Positions 43,518 through 51,858 of a stretch of DNA of 64,000 nucleotides are shown here, in pieces; within the stretch, counting starts at the first letter, position 1, and every line of letters begins with the position of its first letter. Made by a program: the position numbers and the translations under genes. Location of the stretch: contig OZ244902.1 in the NCBI GenBank assembly GCA_965221635.1, positions 1,054,001 through 1,118,000 on the forward strand, given 5' to 3'. Origin of the DNA: JAAXHB01 sp965221635 (GTDB lineage Bacteria; Actinomycetota; Acidimicrobiia; Acidimicrobiales; Aldehydirespiratoraceae). Under the pieces are notes generated by a model. That model had not been told where the DNA came from. It ran no database searches and was given only the letters and a program-made list of their open reading frames with translations.

Positions 43518-44270
43518 GTGAGCGGCGACGCCGTGGGCGTTTTGCGTGATCTGCTGGCCGGCACTCGCCGTCATGTGGCGTCCGCGGCCCACAAAGCACG
43601 CGCTCGCAGTGCCCACTCCCAGCGGGCCCACTCCCCGCACGCCGGCTCCCCGCGGGCCGACCCGGCCGCACGCATCCAGGCTGTGGTGGATCTGATCGAC
43701 ACTCTGGCAGATCCGGTTCCGGTGCCGCCGGCTGCGCCGGACGCTGTGGGCGAGTGGCTGCCGATAGCCGCAGATCGCGCAACAGGCGATCAACGCCCGA
43801 TCGCCCACACGCTCATGGCTTCTTGGCAACACCTGCACTGGGTGACCGGCTACGACAACGAACCCCCCAGCGCCACGCTCGACGCTTTCCGGGCCGGGTA
43901 CTCCTACACACTGCTCGCCTCGCCCGATAACCCTGGCGGTTCAGGTGGCGGCCAGGCGCCCTACCGAAGCGACGACATGTTGTTGGGGTTCACGATTCAA
44001 GGCCCGGGACTGCTGTATCCCGTTCACAGTCACCTGGCGGTGGAGGTGTACGGAGTGATCAGCGGCACCGCTCGCTGGTACGAACCCGACGGGACTTGGC
44101 CCGAGCGCCCGCCCGGCTCGGTGATCGTGAACGAGGCCCACCGCACCCACGCCATGGCCACCGGCAAAGAACCGATGCTCACCTGGGTGGCCTGGGTTAC
44201 CGACCCGTGCTCGGTGCCGGTGATGCACCCCGAGCACACCTGGCCGTTGCTGGATCCTCAGCCCACCTGA
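43518..44270 (+). CDS. DMSP-lyase-like (DddL-type) cupin
   Basis: 250 residues from GTG 43518; an upstream TTG 43482 would add 12 residues but the GTG has the better promoter geometry. The N-terminal ~140 residues are helical. The C-terminal cupin has FTIQGPGLLYPVHSHLAVE, VYGVISGTARWYEPDG, RPPGSVIVNEAHRTHAMAT and LTWVAWVTD. The metal ligands of the DMSP lyase family are all visible: H-x-H, E and Y in HSHLAVEVY and the later His in THAMAT. In DddL-type enzymes these cleave dimethylsulfoniopropionate to dimethyl sulfide and acrylate. A related substrate such as another onium compound is possible, because the neighbours handle methylated nitrogen compounds. It is convergent with gmaS. Confidence 0.72.
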   Translation: MSGDAVGVLRDLLAGTRRHVASAAHKARARSAHSQRAHSPHAGSPRADPAARIQAVVDLIDTLADPVPVPPAAPDAVGEWLPIAADRATGDQRPIAHTLMASWQHLHWVTGYDNEPPSATLDAFRAGYSYTLLASPDNPGGSGGGQAPYRSDDMLLGFTIQGPGLLYPVHSHLAVEVYGVISGTARWYEPDGTWPERPPGSVIVNEAHRTHAMATGKEPMLTWVAWVTDPCSVPVMHPEHTWPLLDPQPT

Positions 44271-44288
44271 CGCCCCGTGACCGGGGCG
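44271..44288. terminator. Hairpin between convergent dddL-like and gmaS genes
   Basis: CGCCCCG and CGGGGCG form a perfect 7-bp stem with a 4-nt loop (TGAC), immediately after the cupin stop and 23 bp before the gmaS stop. It can serve both strands. No T tract follows. Confidence 0.5.
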
Positions 44289-44310
44289 GACCGTGGTTGG
44301 AACCCCGGGG

Positions 44311-45678
44311 CTAGAACAGGGTGAGGTACTGATCGACCTCGCCGGCGGTCACCTGATGGTGATGGGCCAGGAACTCGTCGGTTTTGGTTTTCACGAAATA
44401 GTCCCGGTACGGGCCGTGAGGTGTCTGCCCCAGGCCGTCGCGCAACACGTCGTTTGTGGCGAGCTGTTCGGCGGCGTGCAGCAACGTGGGCGGCAGCGAC
44501 ACGATGCCCTTCGCGGCCACCTCGTCGGCGGACAGCGTGAACAGGTTGTCCGTATTTGGTTCGCCCGGGTCGAGGCCACGGTCGATCCCGTCAAGCCCGC
44601 AAGCCAGGATGGCCGCGAACATCAGATACGGGTTGGCCGCCCCGTCGGCTAGGCGCAACTCGATGCGATCGGGTTCGGGCACCCGGATCATCTGGGTGCG
44701 GTTGTTGCCGCCGTAAGCCGCGTACGCCGGCGCCCAGGTGGCCCCCGAGGTGGGCGCGCCCACACCCATGCGCTTGTACGAGTTCACGATCGGGCAGGTC
44801 ACCGCCACCAAAGCCGGGGCGTGCTCGATCAGCCCGGCCACGAACGAGTACGCCATCTCGCTCAGTCCGAGACCCTTGGTGTCGGCCCCGCCTGGCCCGC
44901 CCCCCACAAACAGCGGCTCGTCGGTGTCGGCAGTCCACAAACTGGAATGGGCGTGCAGGCCGTTGCCGGTCTTGTCGGCGAACGGCTTGGGCATGAACGT
45001 GGCGTAACGGCCGTCACGCTGAGCCAGGGTGTGCACCATCAACCTGAACAGGATCAACCGGTCGGCGGTGGTGAGCGCATCGGCGTACAACCAGTTCTGT
45101 TCGTACTGGCCGTTGGCGTCCTCGTGGTCGTTGGCGTAGTTGCCCCAGCCCATGGCGTCGAGGTTCTTGGACACCGCCACCAGGTGCGGCAGCATGCGGG
45201 TGAGCCCACGGGCGTCGTAGCACGGCAGCGCGTCCACGTCACGCTCGTCGGCCACCGAAATGCTGCCGTCCTCGTGGCGCACCACCAGCGAATACTCGGC
45301 CTCCACGCCGGACTTCAGCACCAGGTTGCGCTCCGCCGCGGCCTCCATGGCTCGGCGCAGAATCACCCGAGGCGCATACGGCCAAAGTTCGCCCTCCACG
45401 GTGGGGTCACATTGCATGGCGGCAATATTGGGCTGCCACGGAAGCTGCGTGTAGGAAGCCGGGTCGGGCAGGGCCAGGATGTCGGGACTGGACGGATCCT
45501 GCCCCATCGGCCCGGCCGCGAACCCGGCGAACCCGGCGCCGTCGCTCATCAGGCCCTCCAGGGCGCTCACCGGCACGAGCTTGGCGCAAGGCTTGCCGTG
45601 CATCTCCACGAACATCGCGTAGATGAACTCCACGCCGTCGGCGGCCGTGCGGGCCCGGATTTCTTCTAGTGCGCTCAC
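44311..45678 (-). CDS. gmaS: Gamma-glutamylmethylamide synthetase (glutamine-synthetase-like)
   Basis: 455 residues of the glutamine synthetase superfamily, GlnT/GMAS branch. KSGVEAEYSLVVR holds metal-binding Glu residues, and ANDHEDANGQYEQNW is the hallmark that separates this branch from ordinary glutamine synthetase. PKPFADKTGNGLHAHSSLW and ELRLADGAANPYLMFAAIL follow. It ligates methylamine to glutamate using ATP. AAGGAGG sits 6 nt before GTG 45678. It is divergent from the mgsABC genes across about 170 bp, so both sets probably share a regulatory region. Confidence 0.92.
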   Translation of the reverse strand: MSALEEIRARTAADGVEFIYAMFVEMHGKPCAKLVPVSALEGLMSDGAGFAGFAAGPMGQDPSSPDILALPDPASYTQLPWQPNIAAMQCDPTVEGELWPYAPRVILRRAMEAAAERNLVLKSGVEAEYSLVVRHEDGSISVADERDVDALPCYDARGLTRMLPHLVAVSKNLDAMGWGNYANDHEDANGQYEQNWLYADALTTADRLILFRLMVHTLAQRDGRYATFMPKPFADKTGNGLHAHSSLWTADTDEPLFVGGGPGGADTKGLGLSEMAYSFVAGLIEHAPALVAVTCPIVNSYKRMGVGAPTSGATWAPAYAAYGGNNRTQMIRVPEPDRIELRLADGAANPYLMFAAILACGLDGIDRGLDPGEPNTDNLFTLSADEVAAKGIVSLPPTLLHAAEQLATNDVLRDGLGQTPHGPYRDYFVKTKTDEFLAHHHQVTAGEVDQYLTLF

Positions 45679-45850
45679 GCTTTGCCTCCTTGTGGTGAGT
45701 GGTGATCGTTGATTGTGGCACGTGGCACCGCGCCGCTCAGAATGCGGGACGAACTAGATTCCCCACGTTCCGGGCTGAGATCCGGTGCCAGTCTCCCGGC
45801 TACTTTCAGTCACAGTAACGGACAACGCCAAATCGATGCGGAGGGCGCAC

Positions 45851-46795
45851 ATGTGCGGGATTGTGGGCTTGTTTCTCAAAACTGACGCTCACCGCCACGA
45901 ACTGGGCCGCCTCACCGCGGTGATGCTCAACGAAATGCGAGACCGTGGCCCCGACAGCGCCGGATTCGCCACCTACAACCGCGACCCCCACTCGAACACC
46001 AACGGCACGGGTGCCGGAACCGCCAACGACCAGGCCCCCACCACTCGCATCACCCTTCTGGCCGAGGGACGCCAACTCGACTGGACGCCGATAGCGGCCG
46101 GGTTGGAGAAGGCGCTTGGGGCCGAGGTTGCGGTGCGCTCCATTCACGATCACGCGGTGTTCACCACCACCGGCGACGGGCGGGCCGCGCGCCAGTGGAT
46201 CCTGGATCACACCAGCGGCGTGTCGGTGTTGAGCTACGGCCAACAGATCGAGCTGTACAAGTCGGTGGGCGACCCGGCGTTGGTGGCCACCCGCTACCAC
46301 CTGGCCGAGCGTGTGGGCACCCATGCCATAGCGCACACCCGCATGGCCACCGAGTCGGCGGTCACCACCGGCGGATCACACCCCTTTGTGACCGGCGCCG
46401 ACACGTGCCTGGTACACAACGGATCGTTGAGCAACCACAACCAGCTACGGCGATGGCTGGAACACCACGGCGAGTCGTTCCAAACAGAGAACGACTCCGA
46501 AGTGGCCGCCGGGTACCTCGCCCAGAAGCTGCGCACCGGTTCCACCCTCACCGAGGCTCTCACCCACGCTCTCGACGACCTCGACGGGTTCTACACGTTC
46601 GCCATCGGCGTGGCCGACGGGTTCGCGGTGCTGCGAGACCCGATCGCCTGCAAGCCAGCGGTGGTGGCCGAAACCGACGACTGGGTTGCCATGTCCTCGG
46701 AGTACCGAGCGATAGCGCAACTGCCGCAGGCGTCGCACGCCGAGGTGTGGGAGCCCGAACCGGCCCGCGTGTACTCGTGGCATCTGGCCGCATGA
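45851..46795 (+). CDS. mgsA: N-methylglutamate synthase subunit A (class II glutamine amidotransferase)
   Basis: 314 residues from ATG 45851: MCGIVGLFLKTDAHRHEL puts the catalytic Cys at position 2 after Met removal, and GGAGGG lies 5 nt upstream, so earlier in-frame starts are rejected. The Ntn-hydrolase fold shows RDRGPDSAGFATYN, HTRMATESAVTTGGSHPF and LVHNGSLSNHNQLRRWL. It supplies the amidotransferase part of the synthase, acting on gamma-glutamylmethylamide or glutamine. The stop overlaps mgsB by 4 nt (ATGA). Confidence 0.92.
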   Translation: MCGIVGLFLKTDAHRHELGRLTAVMLNEMRDRGPDSAGFATYNRDPHSNTNGTGAGTANDQAPTTRITLLAEGRQLDWTPIAAGLEKALGAEVAVRSIHDHAVFTTTGDGRAARQWILDHTSGVSVLSYGQQIELYKSVGDPALVATRYHLAERVGTHAIAHTRMATESAVTTGGSHPFVTGADTCLVHNGSLSNHNQLRRWLEHHGESFQTENDSEVAAGYLAQKLRTGSTLTEALTHALDDLDGFYTFAIGVADGFAVLRDPIACKPAVVAETDDWVAMSSEYRAIAQLPQASHAEVWEPEPARVYSWHLAA

Positions 46796-47619
46796 GCGCC
46801 CCGCCGGCGAAAGCCGCTTCGCAAGACCCGGCGCGGGCGTTCGACCTTGCCGAGGTGTCGCTGCGCAGCCTCAACCAGGCATGCCACGACGCCGCGGACG
46901 GCGAACGATTCGAGGTGATCAACCCCAGGGGCGCTCATGCGGTTGCGTGCGGCATCAACTCGGCGATCACCGTGGACGTAGCCGGGTCGGTGGGGTACTA
47001 CTGCGCGGGGATGAACCAGCTTGCAACGGTGCGCGTGAGCGGCAACGCCGGCACCGGGCTGGCCGAGAACATCATGTCGGGAGTGGTACACATCACCGGC
47101 AACGCCACCATGAGCGCCGGGGCCACCGGTTGTGGCGGTTTGGTGGTGATCGAGGGAAACGCCGGGGCTCGCTGCGGGATCTCCATGAAGGGCGCAGACA
47201 TCGTGGTGGGCGGATCGGTGGGGCACATGAGCGCGTTCATGGCCCAGGCAGGCAACTTGGTGGTGTGCGGCGACGCCGCAGCCGACCTGGGTGACTCGAT
47301 TTACGAGGCGCGGCTGTTTGTGCGTGGTGACGTGGAGTCGTTGGGCTCGGACTGCGTGCAAAAGGAAATGCGCGCCGAGCACCTCGAGACGCTGCAACAA
47401 CTGTTGACCGAGGCGGGTCTTGATCACGTGCGCGCCGGCGACTTCAAGCGTTACGGCTCGGCACGCCGCTTGTACAACTTCCACCCAGACGACATAGACG
47501 CAGAAGTGGCCGCAGCCCGACAGGCCGCTGCGCGACAGGCCGCTGCGCCACAGACAGCCGGTGGAGTCTCCGGCCCGGCGGCGCTCGCCGACCCGCAAGA
47601 AGGCGCAGAGGGCCGATGA
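46792..47619 (+). CDS. mgsB: N-methylglutamate synthase subunit B (GXGXG glutamate-synthase domain)
   Basis: 275 residues from ATG 46792. The open frame extends further upstream, but that part is out of frame with mgsA and not coding. The protein is a right-handed beta-helix of the GltB C-terminal type: GSVGYYCAGMNQLATVRVSG, GLVVIEGNAGARCGISMKGA and VVCGDAAADLGDSIYEARLF. It ends in an Ala/Gln-rich tail with RQAAARQAAAPQ repeats not needed for the fold. It is coupled to mgsA and mgsC by 4-nt overlaps. Confidence 0.92.
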   Translation: MSAPPAKAASQDPARAFDLAEVSLRSLNQACHDAADGERFEVINPRGAHAVACGINSAITVDVAGSVGYYCAGMNQLATVRVSGNAGTGLAENIMSGVVHITGNATMSAGATGCGGLVVIEGNAGARCGISMKGADIVVGGSVGHMSAFMAQAGNLVVCGDAAADLGDSIYEARLFVRGDVESLGSDCVQKEMRAEHLETLQQLLTEAGLDHVRAGDFKRYGSARRLYNFHPDDIDAEVAAARQAAARQAAAPQTAGGVSGPAALADPQEGAEGR

Positions 47620-49040
47620 ACCCGCAGTCCGCCGAACCCACGCCACACCCGCAACACACCACCATGACGCCCGATCCAGCCACCGCCCACGACGGCCCGC
47701 GGCCGCCGGTGGATGACGGCTGGCATTTGCGCGAGTCCTACACCTTTGACCGCAACGTGATCGCCGAGATACGCCGCGCCGCCAACACCGGGATCTACCG
47801 AATCAGGGGATGGGGCGCCAAGCGGCGCCTGCCGACGTTGGACGACCTGGTGTTCTTGGGGGCGTCGATGTCGCGCTACCCGCTGGAGGGTTACCGCGAG
47901 GCTTGCGACACCGACGTTGTGATCGGCGCCGAGCGCGCCGAGCGACCGGTGCGCCTGGCGATCCCCATCACGATTGCGGGCATGAGCTTCGGGTCGCTGT
48001 CGGCTCAGGCCAAGGAAGCGCTGGGCCGTGGCGCGTCGGCGATGGGCACGTCCACCACCACCGGCGACGGCGGCATGACCGAAGAGGAACGGCAACATTC
48101 CAGCGTGCTGGTGTACCAGTACCTGCCGTCACGCTACGGCATGAACCCCGACCATCTCAGAGCCGCCGATGCCATAGAGGTGGTGGTGGGCCAGGGCGCC
48201 AAACCCGGCGGCGGAGGAATGCTGCTGGGTCAGAAAATCACCGAACGGGTGGCACAAATGCGCACCCTGCCCACCGGCATAGATCAGCGTTCGGCGTGCC
48301 GTCATCCCGACTGGACAGGCCCCGACGACCTGGAAATCAAAATCGAGGAACTGCGAGAGATCGTCGACCACAAAGTGCCGATCTACGTGAAGGTCGGCGC
48401 GGCCCGTCCCTACTACGACACAGCCCTGGCGGTGAAGGCCGGGGCCGACGCGGTGGTGGTGGACGGAATGCAAGGCGGCACCGCCGCCACCCAGGACGTG
48501 TTCATCGAACACGCCGGGATTCCCACAATCGCGGCCATCGGCGAATCGGTGCGAGCGCTACGCGAACTCGGGGTGCATCGAGGCCGGGTGAAGCTGATCG
48601 CAGCGGGCGGGATCCGCTCGGGCGCCGATGTGGCCAAGGCGCTGGCGCTTGGCGCCGACGCGGCGTCCATCGGCACCGCCGCGCTCATAGCGATAGGCGA
48701 CAACGACCCGGCCTACGAGGCCGAGTACCGCCAACTCGGGTCGGGCGCCGGGTACTGGGAGGACTTCCAGGCCGGCACCGACCCGGCCGGGATCACCACC
48801 CAGGATCCCGTGCTGTCGGCGCGTCTGGATCCGGTGATGGCAGGGCGGCGTCTGGCCAACTATCTGCAAGTTCTCGCCCTTGAAGCCCAAACCCTGGCCC
48901 GGGCCAACGGCAAATCGCACGTGTTGAACCTGGAACCCGAAGACCTCGCCGCGCTCACCGTGGAAGCCGCGGCCATGGCCAAGGTGCCCTTGGCCGGAAC
49001 CAGCTGGATTCCCGGCCACCCCGACAGACGCGAGCCGTAG
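47616..49040 (+). CDS. mgsC: N-methylglutamate synthase subunit C (FMN-binding glutamate synthase domain)
   Basis: 474 residues. The FMN-binding TIM barrel has AIPITIAGMSFGSLSAQAKE, TSTTTGDGGMTEEERQHSS, GQGAKPGGGGMLLGQKI, ADAVVVDGMQGGTAATQDVF and LIAAGGIRSGADVAKALALG. No Cys cluster of the usual glutamate-synthase 3Fe-4S type follows (AGYWEDFQAGTDPAGITTQD instead); I believe GlxD/MgsC proteins often look like this. It catalyses formation of N-methylglutamate. It completes the mgsABC operon and is 44 bp from the next FAD protein. Confidence 0.93.
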   Translation: MNPQSAEPTPHPQHTTMTPDPATAHDGPRPPVDDGWHLRESYTFDRNVIAEIRRAANTGIYRIRGWGAKRRLPTLDDLVFLGASMSRYPLEGYREACDTDVVIGAERAERPVRLAIPITIAGMSFGSLSAQAKEALGRGASAMGTSTTTGDGGMTEEERQHSSVLVYQYLPSRYGMNPDHLRAADAIEVVVGQGAKPGGGGMLLGQKITERVAQMRTLPTGIDQRSACRHPDWTGPDDLEIKIEELREIVDHKVPIYVKVGAARPYYDTALAVKAGADAVVVDGMQGGTAATQDVFIEHAGIPTIAAIGESVRALRELGVHRGRVKLIAAGGIRSGADVAKALALGADAASIGTAALIAIGDNDPAYEAEYRQLGSGAGYWEDFQAGTDPAGITTQDPVLSARLDPVMAGRRLANYLQVLALEAQTLARANGKSHVLNLEPEDLAALTVEAAAMAKVPLAGTSWIPGHPDRREP

Positions 49041-49083
49041 CGTTCGCAGTGCTGCAGTTCGGAGGGGGAGGTTTCGAACGGCG

Positions 49084-51618
49084 ATGACAACACCAGGCAC
49101 CACCACGTCACCGGGAATCCCGCCGGAGTCACCGCCCGGCGCCGGGGCCGGGGCGGCAACCTCGCACAAGTCGCTGCCGTCGAGCGCCCAGGTGGTGATC
49201 ATCGGCGGCGGGATCGTGGGCTGCAGCGTGGCGTATCACCTGAGCCTGCGAGGCGTCACCGACGTGGTGCTCATCGAACAGGGTTCGCTCACCGGGGGCA
49301 CCACCTGGCACGCCGCCGGTCTGGTGTCGCAACTGAAGTCCACTCACAGCCTCACCAGGCTGGCCACCTACTCGGCGAGACTGTTCGAAGCGCTCGAGGG
49401 TGAAACCGGTCAGGCCACCGGCTTTCGCACGCCGGGTTCGATTTCGGTGGCGGCCGACGCCGAACGCTGGGAGGAGATCCTGCGCGGAGCGTCAATGGCC
49501 AAAACCGTGGGCGTGGAAACCAGGGTGATCGACCTGGACGAACTGAGCGAACGTTGGCCCCTGATCCGCACCGATGACCTTGTGGGCGCCTTGTACATCC
49601 CCCGCGACGGGTTCACCTCCCCGGTGGACACCACCATGGCCCTCGCCAAGGGCGCCCGATCCCGTGGCGTTCGCATAATCGAGAACCTGGCGGCCACCGC
49701 CTTGCAAACCCAAGGCGGCAGGGTCACCGGCGTTCAAACCGAACAGGGCGACGTGGCCGCCGAAACGGTGGTGCTCGCGGGTGGCATGTGGACACGCCAA
49801 CTCGCGTCCACGATCGGGGTGAACGTGCCGTTGCAGGCCTGCGAACACTTCTACGTGGTGACCGAACGAGTTAAGGGGCTCACACCCGACACTCCGGTGT
49901 TGCGCGACCCGGGCAACTACTCGTACTTCAAGGAGGAGACAGGCAAGCTGCTGGTGGGGTTCTTCGAGCCGCGGGCGAAGGTGTGGCGCCTCGACGGGAT
50001 CCCTCGTGACTTCTCGTTCGACACCCTCGGGGAGGACTGGGATCACGTGGGACCCGTGTTCGAACGGGCCGCGCACCGGGTGCCGGTGCTGGAGGACTGC
50101 GGAATCCAGTTGCTGTTCAACGGCCCGGAGGCGTTCACCCCCGACGGCGTTTACTACCTGGGCGAGTCCCCCGAGGTGGACGGCTGCTTCGTGGCGGCCG
50201 GGTTCAACTCGGTGGGAATCCAGTCCGCGGGTGGCGTGGGCTGGGCGCTGGCGGATTGGATCATCGACCGTCACCCGCCGATGGACTTGTCCTCGGTGGA
50301 CATCCGGCGCACGTTCGCGTTCCAGTCCGGGCGCGACTATCTCAACGATCGCATCTCGGAAAGCCTGGGCTTGCTGTACGCCATGCACTGGCCGCACCGC
50401 CAGTACGAAAGCGCTCGCAATCAGCGCCTGTCGCCGTTGCATCAACGCCTGGACGCCGCCGGCGCCGTGTTCGGCGAAACAGCCGGTTGGGAGCGGCCCA
50501 ACTGGTACGCGTTCGACGGTCAGGAACGCGCCTACGAGTACAGCTTCGGCAAACAGAACTGGCACAACAACGCCGGCGCCGAGTGCGAAGCGGTGAGGCA
50601 ACGGGTGGGCCTGTTCGACCAGACCTCGTTCGCCAAGTTCACCGTGGAAGGCCCCGACGCCCTGGCGGTGTTGAACCACCTCAGCGTGGCCCAAATGGAC
50701 GTGACACCGGGGCGTGCGGTGTACACCCAGTGGTGCAACCACCGAGGCGGAATCGAAGCCGACCTCACCGTGACCCGCCTGGGCGCCGACCAGTTCTTCG
50801 TGGTCACCGCCGCGGCCGCGCAAACCCGTGACTGGGCCCGGCTGCGGCGTGCCTGTGAGGGCCGGGACGTGCGCATCGCCGATGTCACCGAACGCCAGGC
50901 CATGTTGGGCCTGATGGGCCCCGAGTCACCGAAGGTGCTGCAAGCCCTCGTGGAGGCCCCGGTTGCAGATTCGGCTTTGGCGTTTGGTTCGGCGTGCAGG
51001 CAGCGGGTGGCGGGCATCGACGTGTTGGCGTTGCGGATGAGCTATGTGGGCGAGATGGGCTGGGAGTTGTACGTGGACAACGCCGAAGCGGTTGCGCTCT
51101 ACGACGCGCTCGTGTCGGCCGGGCAACCTCACGGCCTTGCGCTGGCCGGGTATCACGCCATGAACTCGCTGCGCCTGGAGGCCGGGTACCGGCACTGGGG
51201 TCATGACATCACCGACGAGGACACGCCCATCGAGGCCGGTTTGGGGTTCGTGGTGAACTGGGACAAGGAATGCGACTTTGAGGGACGGGCCGCGCTGGAA
51301 GCCCAGCGGGGACGTGCGCGTCACAAGCGTCTGATCCAGTTCCGGCTGGAGCACCCAGAGTTGCTGTGCCATCACGACGACCCGATCCTGCGCAACGGTG
51401 AGGTGGTGGGCCGCACAACTTCGGGGATGTGGAGCTACCTGGAGGATCGCTGCCTGGCGATGGGCTACGTGAATCATCCCGACGGCCCCGATGGCGCCGG
51501 GGTGACAGCCGACTGGCTCGCCGAGGGCGCCTTCGAGATGGACATAGCCGGTCAACTGGTGGGCGCCACAGCCCAGATCCGCAGCTTCTACAAGGCCCGC
51601 ACCCGCCCATCCGCATAG
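49084..51618 (+). CDS. Dimethylglycine/sarcosine-dehydrogenase-like protein (FAD domain plus GcvT)
   Basis: 844 residues. After a disordered Pro/Gly start, VVIIGGGIVGCSVAYHL (~37-53) opens the FAD domain. H76 in TGGTTWHAAGL corresponds to the His bearing covalent FAD in dimethylglycine and sarcosine dehydrogenases. A linker DUF1989-like region is followed by a GcvT domain (~440-830) with EAGYRHWGHDITDEDTPIEAG and GLGFVVNWDK, which transfers the C1 unit to tetrahydrofolate. It lies 44 bp after mgsC in the same direction and likely belongs to the same unit. The substrate could be dimethylglycine, sarcosine or another N-methyl compound. Confidence 0.88.
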   Translation: MTTPGTTTSPGIPPESPPGAGAGAATSHKSLPSSAQVVIIGGGIVGCSVAYHLSLRGVTDVVLIEQGSLTGGTTWHAAGLVSQLKSTHSLTRLATYSARLFEALEGETGQATGFRTPGSISVAADAERWEEILRGASMAKTVGVETRVIDLDELSERWPLIRTDDLVGALYIPRDGFTSPVDTTMALAKGARSRGVRIIENLAATALQTQGGRVTGVQTEQGDVAAETVVLAGGMWTRQLASTIGVNVPLQACEHFYVVTERVKGLTPDTPVLRDPGNYSYFKEETGKLLVGFFEPRAKVWRLDGIPRDFSFDTLGEDWDHVGPVFERAAHRVPVLEDCGIQLLFNGPEAFTPDGVYYLGESPEVDGCFVAAGFNSVGIQSAGGVGWALADWIIDRHPPMDLSSVDIRRTFAFQSGRDYLNDRISESLGLLYAMHWPHRQYESARNQRLSPLHQRLDAAGAVFGETAGWERPNWYAFDGQERAYEYSFGKQNWHNNAGAECEAVRQRVGLFDQTSFAKFTVEGPDALAVLNHLSVAQMDVTPGRAVYTQWCNHRGGIEADLTVTRLGADQFFVVTAAAAQTRDWARLRRACEGRDVRIADVTERQAMLGLMGPESPKVLQALVEAPVADSALAFGSACRQRVAGIDVLALRMSYVGEMGWELYVDNAEAVALYDALVSAGQPHGLALAGYHAMNSLRLEAGYRHWGHDITDEDTPIEAGLGFVVNWDKECDFEGRAALEAQRGRARHKRLIQFRLEHPELLCHHDDPILRNGEVVGRTTSGMWSYLEDRCLAMGYVNHPDGPDGAGVTADWLAEGAFEMDIAGQLVGATAQIRSFYKARTRPSA

Positions 51619-51846
51619 CAACGTCCGCCGCTGGTCGCCCAAGGCGGTGCCACAGCTCGGGTTGCGCCACCACCGGCAGCGCCGGTCGGCCAGCTCCCAT
51701 CGCCGATCACCCGAGACCGGCAAAGCCACAACTGTGACACTGTGACACTGCCGTCCTGGGTGTCATGGCCTTCTGGCACCACTGCGTGACTGGCCTGCGG
51801 ACACCCCTCGATGTCAGTTCGCGCAGACAATGTCGTGGTGGGGTGG

Positions 51847-51852
51847 CACAAT
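51847..51852 (+). promoter_or_regulatory. Probable -10 element before the solute-binding protein
   Basis: CACAAT is 6 nt upstream of ATG 51859, again fitting a leaderless start. It deviates from TAnnnT at the first position. Confidence 0.35.
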
Positions 51853-51858
51853 CTCCGT

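Noticed and set aside
46195..46791. Upstream extension of the mgsB frame
   Set aside because: This part lies out of frame inside mgsA. The real start is ATG 46792 with the ATGA overlap.
48700..48830. Missing 3Fe-4S cysteines in MgsC as an anomaly
   Set aside because: I recall GlxD/MgsC relatives having the same Cys-free segment (DPAGITTQD), so I did not count it as unusual.
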